Assembly (NCBI GenBank): GCA_017532885.1
Contig: JAFXIS010000017.1
Location: 1-64,000 of the forward strand
From: Alistipes sp.
Lineage (GTDB): Bacteria; Bacteroidota; Bacteroidia; Bacteroidales; Rikenellaceae
Length of the DNA stretch: 64,000 nt
Reading direction: 5' to 3'
Part shown: one piece after another, positions 1-7,023 of the stretch
Position numbering within the stretch: position 1 is the stretch's first letter
Layout: every line of letters starts with the position of its first letter
The notes under the pieces: generated by a model
Told to the model about the DNA's origin: nothing
What the model saw: the letters and a program-made list of their open reading frames with translations, nothing else
The model's database searches: none
Position numbers and translations under genes: made by a program

Positions 1-55
1 ATACGGGATTCAAGTAACGAATCTCGCCTGCTGCATTTACATTCTCCTGTGCCAT
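1..55 (-). CDS. rpsR: 30S ribosomal protein S18, 5' end only
   Basis: The first 18 codons of a minus-strand gene that runs off the left edge. The translation starts MAQENVNAAGEIRYLNPV; the IRYLNP stretch matches the start of Bacteroidetes S18, which binds S6 on the small-subunit platform. The ATG at 55-53 lies three bases after the rpsF stop, as expected for the rpsF-rpsR(-rplI) operon. Only the N-terminus is visible, so the call rests on this short match plus context. Confidence 0.85.
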   Translation of the reverse strand, partial: MAQENVNAAGEIRYLNPV

Positions 56-58
56 AGT

Positions 59-406
59 TTAGTCCTCCTGTGATTTGTTAGCAAGCTTGGCGCGACGCTT
101 TGCAGAGTACTCCACAGCGAACTTGTCCTGCTTGAAAGTTAAGAAACGGATGATACGCTCGTCACGGCGGTAGCCGGTCTCGAGCTTCTCGATGAGTGAA
201 CCCTCACCCTCGAACTCTACCAGGAAGTAGAAACCGGTAGTCTTCTTCTGAATAGGATAAGCAAGCTTCTTCAAGCCCCAGTTCTCCACATTCACGATCT
301 GACCGCCGTTCTCGGTAATGATGCCCTGGAATTTGTCAGCAACCTCCTTCACCTGTGCGTCTGAAAGGACGGGAGTGACAATGAAAACGGTTTCGTAATT
401 GTTCAT
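59..406 (-). CDS. rpsF: 30S ribosomal protein S6
   Basis: A 115-residue S6, normal length for Bacteroidetes. It starts [16 protein letters not shown], the usual first strand of the S6 ferredoxin-like fold, and includes the family stretch [14 protein letters not shown] and the segment [13 protein letters not shown]6 pairs with S18 on the 30S platform, and rpsR follows directly. A good TAnnTTTG promoter lies upstream (448-455), so this is probably the first gene of the operon. The C-terminus is basic and ends about where the family ends. Confidence 0.97.
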   Translation of the reverse strand: MNNYETVFIVTPVLSDAQVKEVADKFQGIITENGGQIVNVENWGLKKLAYPIQKKTTGFYFLVEFEGEGSLIEKLETGYRRDERIIRFLTFKQDKFAVEYSAKRRAKLANKSQED

Positions 407-447
407 AATAAAATTTTAATTAAGTGTTTATGTGCTTTTTAGCGGTG

Positions 448-477
448 CAAAGGTAACAATAAATTCCTGAAAACAAA
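448..477 (-). promoter_or_regulatory. Promoter of the rpsF operon
   Basis: On the minus strand, TTTG (477-474), 18 bases, then TACCTTTG (455-448) matches the Bacteroidetes -33/-7 consensus. It lies 42-49 bases upstream of the rpsF start and points toward it. Confidence 0.7.
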
Positions 478-496
478 ATTTTTCTCTATTTTTTCG

Positions 497-504
497 TACC
501 TTTG
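497..504 (+). promoter_or_regulatory. Probable promoter of the metal/cofactor ABC importer
   Basis: TACCTTTG at 497-504 fits TAnnTTTG and lies 38 bases before the lipoprotein start. The -33 region is only a T-rich stretch. No cobalamin riboswitch is recognisable in the short gap (407-542), so the type of ligand control cannot be told. Confidence 0.5.
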
Positions 505-542
505 GCATCGAATAAATACCTCATATTAAGGAAAGAAGAGAT

Positions 543-1700
543 ATGCACCGCCTTTTACGACATATTTTTTGGCTCATTGCGCTCGGCATCGCAAGCTGCA
601 ACCCGAAGGTTGCATCATTCGATGTGGAGCAATTTGGCGAGGTGGTGTACAAGCCGCAATATGCCACAGGGTTTGAAATTCGCTCCGCCAAAGAGGCGGG
701 TGCCACGCTTATCGTGGTGAAAAATCCATGGCAAGGCGCCGAGGGTGTTGAGCAGATGCTGCTTATCGACCCTGCACAACACTTTGACACAAAGCAACAT
801 CCCGAGGTGCAGCACTTAACAGCCCACGCCGAGCGCATCGTATGCCTTTCGTCGAGCCATATCGCTATGCTCGATGCCATAGACGAGGTGGAGAGGGTTG
901 TCGGAGTGTCAGGCGTCGATTTTATAATGAACGACTACATAGTAGCAAATCGCGACAAGATTGGCGACATTGGCTACGACAGCAACATGAACTACGAGCT
1001 TTTGGTGGCTCTCGATGCCGACCTTGTATTGCTCTATGGCGTATCGGCGGAGAGTGGCATAGAGAGCAAATTACGAGAGTTGGAGATTCCCTATCTCTAC
1101 ATCGGAGAATATGTTGAGTCATCACCACTCGGCAAGGCAGAATGGATTGTTGCCGTTGCCGAAGCGATTGGCCTAAGAGCTCAAGGCGAGGAGTGCTTTA
1201 ATCGGATAGCCGATAATTACAATGCTCTATCCGAGCGTATTGCCGAGCATATTTCAGGCAAGAAGCGCCCACAGGCAATGATTAATACGCCCTATCGCGA
1301 TGCTTGGGTTTTGCCGTCGGAAAACAACTATATGGCACGCATAATGCGCGATGCAGGCGGTAGCTGTTACACGACCACGGGCGATGGTAACACCTCAAAG
1401 CCGATAGATATCGAGCAGGCTCTGCTCTATGCCGAGAGTGCCGATTTTTGGCTCAATGTAGGCGGATGTCGCAGCCTGCAAGAGCTAACCTCGCAAAATC
1501 CCCGTTTTGCAAAGGTGGGGGTCGTCGAGGATAAAAAGGTATATAACAATACGGCACGCCACACAGCGAGTGGAGGCTCCGACTTTTGGGAGTCGGGAGT
1601 GGTGCGTCCCGATATTATACTCAAAGACCTTGCAACGATTTTCCACCCCGAAATGATGGGCGAGGAGCATACATTGTATTATTACACCCGATTAGACTGA
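543..1700 (+). CDS. ABC transporter substrate-binding lipoprotein (siderophore/heme/B12 class)
   Basis: A 385-residue periplasmic-binding lipoprotein. It has an N-terminal signal with lipobox IASC (Cys19), so it is probably tethered to a membrane. The body is the class III (BtuF/FepB/FhuD) fold: a first lobe starting around residue 98 (AERIVCLSSSHIAMLDAI), a linking region, and a second lobe ending with RPDIILKDLATIF, typical near the C-terminus of heme and ferric-siderophore binders. Its stop codon overlaps the permease start (ATGA), and the ATPase follows, giving a complete SBP-permease-ATPase importer. The ligand (iron chelate, heme or corrinoid) cannot be told from the sequence; no TonB receptor lies beside it. 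Confidence 0.9.
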   Translation: MHRLLRHIFWLIALGIASCNPKVASFDVEQFGEVVYKPQYATGFEIRSAKEAGATLIVVKNPWQGAEGVEQMLLIDPAQHFDTKQHPEVQHLTAHAERIVCLSSSHIAMLDAIDEVERVVGVSGVDFIMNDYIVANRDKIGDIGYDSNMNYELLVALDADLVLLYGVSAESGIESKLRELEIPYLYIGEYVESSPLGKAEWIVAVAEAIGLRAQGEECFNRIADNYNALSERIAEHISGKKRPQAMINTPYRDAWVLPSENNYMARIMRDAGGSCYTTTGDGNTSKPIDIEQALLYAESADFWLNVGGCRSLQELTSQNPRFAKVGVVEDKKVYNNTARHTASGGSDFWESGVVRPDIILKDLATIFHPEMMGEEHTLYYYTRLD

Positions 1701-2704
1701 TGAAACAACGCTCAACCATACTATTCACTCTGCTCACGCTTTGCGTCGTGGTGCTTTTTGCCGTAGATATGTGCGTCGGTTCGGTCGATGTGAGCCTCGG
1801 CGATATCTGGGCAGTGCTGACCGGTGGCGAGTGTAACCCCATAACCGAAAAAATCATTATCGACATACGCCTGATGAAGGCTCTGACGGCTATCTTAGCA
1901 GGTGCAGCCCTCGCTGTTAGTGGCTTGCAGATGCAGACCCTGTTCCGCAATCCGCTGGCAGGACCTTATGTCTTGGGCGTAAGTTCGGGTGCGAGCCTCG
2001 GTGTGGCATTATTTATCCTCGGCGCACCACTCTTAGGCCTGGGAGGCTCGTCGTTGCTCTCTTCGTTTGGTGTGGCGGGTGCCGCGTGGATAGGCGCCGC
2101 TGCGGTATTAGCCATGGTTGCGGCTGTGAGCCGTCGCATAAAGGATATTATGGTTATTCTGATTCTCGGAATGATGATAGGCTCGGCAGTGAGTGCCATC
2201 GTGCAGGTGTTGCAATACCTGAGTCATGAGGAGGCGTTGAAGAGCTTTGTCGTTTGGACTATGGGCTCTTTAGGTGATGTCACGACGGCACAGATGTGGC
2301 TTGTTGCCCCATCGGTCTTGGCGGGTTTGGCAATCTCTGTGGCAGTCATAAAGCCTCTGAACCTGCTATTATTAGGCGAACCATATGCTCGCACTATGGG
2401 TTTGAATATTGGTCGTACACGCATGCTGATTTTACTTTCAACCACACTTTTGGCAGGTACGGTGACTGCTTTTTGCGGCCCTATCGGTTTTATCGGCTTG
2501 GCAATTCCGCATATGGCACGCATCTTATTCCGCAATGCCGACCATCGCATTTTAATGCCGGCAGCCGCTCTTACCGGAGCTACGGCACTGCTCATTTGCG
2601 ATATAATCTCGAAACTGCTGACTCTCCCTGTAAATACAATTACAGCGTTGCTGGGTATACCGATTGTTATATGGGTTGTGGTGCGCAATAAAAACATAAT
2701 GTAG
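1700..2704 (+). CDS. FecCD-family ABC transporter permease
   Basis: A 334-residue inner-membrane permease of the BtuC/FecCD/FhuB family with about ten hydrophobic helices. Family signatures include FRNPLAGPYVLGVSSGAS (around residue 77 onward) and GPIGFIGLAIPHMAR near the C-terminus, the segment that contacts the ATPase. I chose ATG 1700 rather than the upstream in-frame start at 1586: it overlaps the previous stop in an ATGA arrangement and gives a normal N-terminus (MKQRSTILFTLLTL). It forms the channel for the ligand delivered by the upstream lipoprotein. Confidence 0.93.
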   Translation: MKQRSTILFTLLTLCVVVLFAVDMCVGSVDVSLGDIWAVLTGGECNPITEKIIIDIRLMKALTAILAGAALAVSGLQMQTLFRNPLAGPYVLGVSSGASLGVALFILGAPLLGLGGSSLLSSFGVAGAAWIGAAAVLAMVAAVSRRIKDIMVILILGMMIGSAVSAIVQVLQYLSHEEALKSFVVWTMGSLGDVTTAQMWLVAPSVLAGLAISVAVIKPLNLLLLGEPYARTMGLNIGRTRMLILLSTTLLAGTVTAFCGPIGFIGLAIPHMARILFRNADHRILMPAAALTGATALLICDIISKLLTLPVNTITALLGIPIVIWVVVRNKNIM

Positions 2705-2705
2705 G

Positions 2706-3473
2706 ATGATACGCTTCTCAAATCTAAAACTCGGATATGGCGACCGCACGCTTATCGACAACCTCTCGGGAGAGGTTGCAGCCGGAGCATTGACCGCTCT
2801 TGTAGGGCGTAACGGCACAGGTAAAAGTACCCTGCTACGCGCTATTGCCGGCATAGGCGAACGATTCGAGGGCCGCATTGAGCTATGTGGCAAGGATTTG
2901 ACTACGCTCTCATCCTCCGAGATGGCTACACGAGTTGCATTTGTTACCACCGACAAGGTACGCATTGCCAACCTGCGCTGTCGCGATGTGGTGGCACTTG
3001 GTCGCGCACCCTACACCAATTGGATAGGTCGCCAGCAGGCTCACGACGAGGCGATTGTCAGCGAGGCTTTGGCATCGGTCGGCATGAGCGATTATGCCGA
3101 CAAAACGATGGACAGAATGTCGGATGGTGAGTGCCAGCGTATAATGATTGCGCGCGCACTTGCACAACAGACGCCCATTATTCTGTTAGATGAGCCGACA
3201 GCTTTTTTGGATATGCCCAACCGCTATGAGCTATGCTCGCTGCTCAGCCGCTTGGCGCACGACGAACATAAGTGCATTATTTTCTCGACACATGAGTTGG
3301 ATATCGCCCTTGAATTGTGCGATGCTGTGGCTCTTATCGCGCCACCAGAGGTGCATATTCTCCCCACCGACGAGATGATACAAAGTGGTCATATCGAGCG
3401 CCTCTTCTCAAGTGATATAATCTCGTTCAACCCCGCAACTCGCACCGTAAAGGTAAAACCACAACAGCCGTAA
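2706..3473 (+). CDS. FecE/BtuD-type ABC transporter ATP-binding protein
   Basis: A 255-residue cytoplasmic ATPase that would power the FecCD permease encoded just upstream (one base between stop and start). Visible motifs: Walker A GRNGTGKS at residues 34-41, signature MSDGECQR (a variant of LSGGQ), Walker B IILLDEPTAFLD, and the switch histidine in FSTHE. Normal length for the family. The stop codon sits in the loop of an intrinsic terminator, so the importer operon ends here. Confidence 0.94.
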   Translation: MIRFSNLKLGYGDRTLIDNLSGEVAAGALTALVGRNGTGKSTLLRAIAGIGERFEGRIELCGKDLTTLSSSEMATRVAFVTTDKVRIANLRCRDVVALGRAPYTNWIGRQQAHDEAIVSEALASVGMSDYADKTMDRMSDGECQRIMIARALAQQTPIILLDEPTAFLDMPNRYELCSLLSRLAHDEHKCIIFSTHELDIALELCDAVALIAPPEVHILPTDEMIQSGHIERLFSSDIISFNPATRTVKVKPQQP

Positions 3474-3482
3474 CGGCTTTTT
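3466..3482 (+). terminator. Intrinsic terminator overlapping the ATPase stop
   Basis: AGCCG-TAA-CGGCT followed by four or more T. The TAA loop is the stop codon of the ATP-binding protein gene. Confidence 0.7.
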
Positions 3483-3558
3483 GCGAAGCCTGCAATTACC
3501 ACTATTGGCCACAAGAAAACTTACAAAAAGGATATCCGCTTTGTGATACCCTTATGAG

Positions 3559-3729
3559 GCGTATGTGAGGATTTTTGGAATAAAAAAGGCGGAAAAGATT
3601 CCGCCCAAAACAATTTAGTTAAATTAGAACCTCTACATCCCCGTATTCAAAATATGCCCAAGAGGGGAAATTGCTTTTGGGTGAGAAGATTTTGCGACTT
3701 TTGAAGCCGCAGAAACCGCAGCATACCAA
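3559..3729 (-). repeat. 171-bp tandem unit 1 with 3'-end/terminator module
   Basis: First of three copies (3559, 3730, 6180). Each starts GCGTATGTGAGGATTT and contains a minus-strand terminator hairpin (here 3588-3605, stem GGCGGAA/TTCCGCC) followed by a stretch ending near the sequence that forms the last codons of the SIMPL gene in copy 3. Units 1 and 2 start exactly 171 bp apart. Confidence 0.85.
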
Positions 3730-3865
3730 GCGTATGTGAGGATTTCGAGGACAAAAAAGGCGGGAAATATCCCGCCCAAAACAATTTAGTTAAATTAGAA
3801 CCTCTATATCCCCGTATTCAAAATATGTCCAAGAGGGGAAATTGCTTTTGGGTGAGAAGATTTTT
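3730..3865 (-). repeat. 171-bp tandem unit 2, split by the mobile unit
   Basis: Second copy, broken after AGATTTTT (3858-3865) by the insertion; its remainder resumes after 6144. The hairpin is at 3759-3776 with stem GGCGGGA/TCCCGCC, a compensated A-T to G-C pair change against units 1 and 3, so the fold seems to have been kept. Confidence 0.85.
3858..3865. repeat. Target-site duplication, left copy
   Basis: AGATTTTT directly before the terminal GATTATTATG. The same eight bases follow the other end of the unit at 6137-6144. Confidence 0.8.
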
Positions 3866-4096
3866 GATTATTATGCTCTTGTTGGACCATAATTCCCACA
3901 TTTACAACTTCTGGGACTTCTTTCCAATCTGTTAAACTTTTTAACCTGTTAAATCTTTTAACTACCTCAAAATCAATAGATTACCTAATCAAATCATCCA
4001 ATAATTGCTATTTTTCTGGTAATTTTCCTTAATACCCTAGTGAATTGGTTACCAATAACTTGGAATTTATTTTAGTCAAATAAAGACATAATAATC
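3866..4096 (+). mobile_element. MITE-like element, copy 1
   Basis: A 231-bp AT-rich non-coding element with perfect 10-bp terminal inverted repeats. It contains two adjacent small palindromes (GTTAAAC/TTTAAC type, around 3931-3963). It is nearly identical to 5905-6136 in the same orientation, with scattered point differences. Confidence 0.8.
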
Positions 4097-4245
4097 CAAT
4101 TTTTTCATAGAATCGGTACTTTTGGTCAGGGGTAAACATATCGTTGCCCGAGGCTTTTATATTTTTCACAAATATAAAGATATTGTCGGTTACAACCAAC
4201 AGATTTTTAAGAAATTGTCGGTTTTGATGTTGAAATAGCTTGTTT

Positions 4246-5655
4246 TTATTGGGCAAACACTTTCTTCAGCTGTTCAATCAATTCGTCGGGATGGTCGGGC
4301 GATGCGGCATTCAGCTCGACAATCTTTCCTTCCTTATCCACAATCAGGAAGCGAGGGATGGAAAGTATTCCACGTTCATTACCCAGTTCGCGATATACGG
4401 CTTGTGTCAGTTCCTTGCCTGCCAACAAATGATAGCCGTTTAAATCGTAATACAGGATGGACTTCCGCCAAGTGTTTTCCGCCTGCGGAGCGTCGATGGA
4501 CAGATAGAGGTAGGCCACATCCAAGTCCTTGGCCTTTTCCTTCAGTGCAGGCACATGGCCAAACATCACCTTACAGGGTCCGCACCAAGTGGCCCATACA
4601 TCAACATAGACCACTTTTCCACGCAACGGTTTCATGGCTTCGGAAATGCTTGTCATCGTAGAATCACAGGGCAGCACGTGGTATCGGTTTTCGTCCAACT
4701 GGCCTTGATGGAAACGGATGGTTTCGGCTATTCCTTCCTGAAGGTATGCATGGTAAGGGCTGTCTGGATAGGCCTGCTTGAATTCGTCGAACAAGGAGAT
4801 AAACACTTCGGTATGGCGTTTGTTCACGATATCGTCGTAGATGAAGGATGCCCAGATACGTTCCAATGCCTTCCCCTTGAACAATTCCTTGCACTGGTCG
4901 AACATGAAGCGGGACGGGTCTGCCACGGAACGCATGTTTCCGCCTTCCAGGGCGATGAACTTCATCGGTGTAAGCTGGCGGGCCATCCGTCCTACACCGC
5001 GATAGCTCTGCATGGCCGCTTCGTCCCAAGGTGCCAAGAGGGCATCTTTCAGTTCGGCCTTCCAGACGTCGGTCTTGTCCTGCACGCCGTACATGATGGC
5101 GTAGGCTATTGCCTGACGCGAAATAAAGTCGAGGTGTGATATCTGTTCCTTGATAAACGAAACAGGGAGTGCGGAGTTCTGTATTACATTGACAGCCTTG
5201 TCGTAGTGTACTTTGTTCATCTGCTTCAGTTCGGCAGGGGTCTTAGCGGACATCAGTTCATGATTTCGAGTATATAATATCTTATCGCAATACGATTGAT
5301 AATCATCAACCGCACGCAGGCATTCATTATAGGACTTGTTGATTCCGGTCAGCTGTACTGCCTCCTTTGTTACGGTCAGCGTATCCCGACTGCCCGGGGT
5401 GAGATAAAGCGTATAAGGTTTGTTCAGGACATTCACGGCCATCAGCTTCGGGGCATCCAGTTCCACTTGGCAGGTCATATATCCTTCGGTATTTGTCGTA
5501 TCTTTCTTGCCCAAGGCATACGAATAGATTTCATCCTTTCCGGCTCCCCAATAAACGACCTCCGAGTTCGGTTCGGTCTTCACCACCAAGGTAGCAGGCT
5601 CGGGATCATTGCATCCGACAAGTACAAGGCTTGCCATGAATAACAGTTTCTTCAT
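4246..5655 (-). CDS. TlpA-like thioredoxin-domain lipoprotein (mobile-unit cargo)
   Basis: A 469-residue protein with a signal peptide and lipobox LVGC (Cys15), so exported and lipid-anchored. Residues about 20-110 look like a beta-rich DUF4369-type start, the middle is helical, and the last about 130 residues form a thioredoxin/TlpA domain. The redox motif WCGPC is at 357-361 in VDVWATWCGPCK, and the cis-proline is in SIPRFLIV near 434, so a working thiol oxidoreductase is likely. It is the sole gene between two MITE-like repeats. The substrate is unknown; relatives in gut Bacteroidetes are usually annotated TlpA family disulfide reductase. The start is supported by the signal peptide. Confidence 0.88.
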   Translation of the reverse strand: MKKLLFMASLVLVGCNDPEPATLVVKTEPNSEVVYWGAGKDEIYSYALGKKDTTNTEGYMTCQVELDAPKLMAVNVLNKPYTLYLTPGSRDTLTVTKEAVQLTGINKSYNECLRAVDDYQSYCDKILYTRNHELMSAKTPAELKQMNKVHYDKAVNVIQNSALPVSFIKEQISHLDFISRQAIAYAIMYGVQDKTDVWKAELKDALLAPWDEAAMQSYRGVGRMARQLTPMKFIALEGGNMRSVADPSRFMFDQCKELFKGKALERIWASFIYDDIVNKRHTEVFISLFDEFKQAYPDSPYHAYLQEGIAETIRFHQGQLDENRYHVLPCDSTMTSISEAMKPLRGKVVYVDVWATWCGPCKVMFGHVPALKEKAKDLDVAYLYLSIDAPQAENTWRKSILYYDLNGYHLLAGKELTQAVYRELGNERGILSIPRFLIVDKEGKIVELNAASPDHPDELIEQLKKVFAQ

Positions 5656-5904
5656 TGTGTTTGAATTTTATATTTGTGCGACAAATATTTGTATTTTTCT
5701 CTTTGCCGCGGCACTTATCATCCGTTTCTGTCATATTAGACGCAAAACCCCGAAAAAAGGTTACAACATTTCCGAAAAAAATTTTTTCGCTATTTAAGAA
5801 ATTTTAAATGAATTTTAGCCATTATTTTGACTTTTTGCGATAAATCATTACCTTTACAGCACTTTTATTCCAATACCAAAACTGGAACACACATAACATA
5901 AAAA

Positions 5905-6136
5905 TGATTATTATGCTCTTATTGGTCCATAATTCCCACATTTACAACTTCTGGGACTTCTTTCCAATCTGTTAAACTTTTTAACCTGTTAAATCTTTTA
6001 ACTATCCCAAAATCAATAGGTTATCCAATCAAATCAACCAATAATTGTTATTTTTCTGGTAATTTTCCTTAATGCCCTAGTGAATTGACCCTTAATCACT
6101 TGGAATATTTTTTAACTCAATAAAGACATAATAATC
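5905..6136 (+). mobile_element. MITE-like element, copy 2
   Basis: A 232-bp direct copy of 3866-4096 with the same ends GATTATTATG and CATAATAATC and the same internal palindromes. It forms the right end of the composite unit. Confidence 0.8.
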
Positions 6137-6144
6137 AGATTTTT
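6137..6144. repeat. Target-site duplication, right copy
   Basis: AGATTTTT directly after CATAATAATC, matching 3858-3865. Confidence 0.8.
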
Positions 6145-6160
6145 TGACTTTTGCAATTAC

Positions 6161-6195
6161 AAAAACCGCAGCATACCAAGCGTATGTGAGGATTT
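6161..6195. repeat. REP-like core (AAAACCGCAGCATAC / GCGTATGTGAGGATTTT)
   Basis: An imperfect inverted repeat around a four-base centre. Other copies in this window: 3711-3745, 42417-42452 and 60748-60783, with a right half at 3559-3576. All are intergenic. Confidence 0.75.
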
Positions 6196-6270
6196 TTGGA
6201 ATAAAAAAGGCGGAAAAGATTCCGCCCAAAACAATTTAGTTAAATTAGAACCTCTACATCCCCGTATTCA
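6180..6270 (-). repeat. 171-bp array unit 3, running into the SIMPL gene
   Basis: Third copy. Similarity to units 1 and 2 continues through the hairpin and stops inside the last codons of the SIMPL gene (about 6270), so the gene's last residues (NTGM) and its terminator come from the repeated module. Confidence 0.8.
6202..6226 (-). terminator. Terminator of the SIMPL gene
   Basis: On the minus strand, hairpin GGCGGAA-TCTT-TTCCGCC followed by a run of six T. It is 28 bases past the stop. Confidence 0.8.
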
Positions 6271-6964
6271 AAAGGAAGCGGGCTGATACATTATAAGTAA
6301 TCGTAATCTGCTTAAACTCCACATCCGGCTCAACATAAGCCTCCTCGGCAATGGCGTCGTTGGATGCTTTGGCGGCGAGGCCGCGAACGTAGACTACACC
6401 GTTATTGCGTGGCGTGGTATAGTCGTTTATCTCGAAGCAAGGACCTATGCTCTGGCCAATAGCCTCGGCAAGCTCCGTAGCCTTTGCTTTGGCATCGCGG
6501 ATTGCGGCCTTGCGAGCTTCAGAGCGAAGCTCCTCAATCCTTGAGCATTGCGCACGCACAACATCGACATTTGAAATCTTCACAGCATCGAGAGCTTCAA
6601 AAACATCGCGAGCCTCAGCGGCAGAGCCCACTTTGAGTTCATATTTCGTAGCGGCAAGCGATGACTTACGACGGAAATAGTCACTCGACATATCGACTAC
6701 CGTCAGCTGCTTCTCAACATCAATCTTCAGTCGCTTCAACGCCTGAAACATCGCCTTGCGCTGCTCCTCAAGCGACACTTTGCCCTTTGTATCACTCTCG
6801 TCGAGTGTGATTGAGAGAAATATCTCGTCGGGCGAAACTTTTATCTCCGAGTAGCCATTTACTGACACATAAGGAGTCTTTTCAACAAGTTGCGCCTGCG
6901 CTGTACCAAGCGACAAGGACATTGCAAAAAACAATGCCACCAACACGATAAAGTAGCGTTTCAT
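6254..6964 (-). CDS. SIMPL (DUF541) domain protein, exported
   Basis: A 236-residue protein with a classical signal peptide ending GTAQA-Q (about residue 24). The rest is a SIMPL/DUF541 domain: it opens VNGYSEIKVSPDEIFLSITL and ends with beta strands (FKQITITYNVSARFLL). SIMPL proteins are periplasmic or surface proteins of uncertain role, some tied to oxidative stress or outer-membrane integrity. Its 3' end lies inside repeat unit 3, so the last four residues may have been recruited from the repeat. Transcription appears to stop at the hairpin at 6209-6226. Confidence 0.88.
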   Translation of the reverse strand: MKRYFIVLVALFFAMSLSLGTAQAQLVEKTPYVSVNGYSEIKVSPDEIFLSITLDESDTKGKVSLEEQRKAMFQALKRLKIDVEKQLTVVDMSSDYFRRKSSLAATKYELKVGSAAEARDVFEALDAVKISNVDVVRAQCSRIEELRSEARKAAIRDAKAKATELAEAIGQSIGPCFEINDYTTPRNNGVVYVRGLAAKASNDAIAEEAYVEPDVEFKQITITYNVSARFLLNTGM

Positions 6965-7023
6965 AGTCGTAAATTTTTCAGTTTGCTATATATGTAACGG
7001 ACTCGCAACCTCAAATAGTATGC

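Larger units (their letters stand above)
3474..4245. other. 772-bp non-coding stretch: tandem units and left end of mobile unit
   Basis: No convincing gene. It holds two 171-bp tandem units with minus-strand terminators, then an 8-bp target duplication, MITE-like copy 1 and about 150 bp of AT-rich leader inside the mobile unit. Two near-identical ATTGTCGGTT words occur around 4181 and 4214. A 75-codon minus-strand frame running into the MITE copy looks accidental. Confidence 0.8.
3866..6136. mobile_element. Transposase-less composite mobile unit bounded by two MITE-like repeats
   Basis: A 2,271-bp segment starting GATTATTATG and ending CATAATAATC (10-bp inverted ends), flanked by the 8-bp duplication AGATTTTT. 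Both ends are directly repeated 231/232-bp elements that have the same inverted ends themselves. The only cargo is a minus-strand TlpA-like lipoprotein gene. Deleting the unit plus one target copy puts the flanking repeats exactly 171 bp apart, the period of the array it interrupts, so the unit was inserted as one block. No transposase is encoded; movement would need one supplied elsewhere. The inner flanks of the two repeats do not carry matching duplications, as expected for a composite. Confidence 0.8.
5656..6253. other. 598-bp non-coding stretch: cargo leader, MITE copy 2, unit 3
   Basis: AT-rich leader of the cargo gene (5656-5904) with no clear TAnnTTTG box, then MITE-like copy 2, the right target duplication and the terminator of the SIMPL gene. 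No gene seen. Confidence 0.75.

Noticed and set aside
407..542. Cobalamin riboswitch before the ABC importer
   Set aside because: The gap is 136 bases, holds two promoters, and shows no B12-box-like word.
4029..4256. 75-codon minus-strand frame after the TlpA-like gene
   Set aside because: It runs into the MITE-like repeat, overlaps the end of the cargo gene, is AT-driven in composition and has no domain or good start context.
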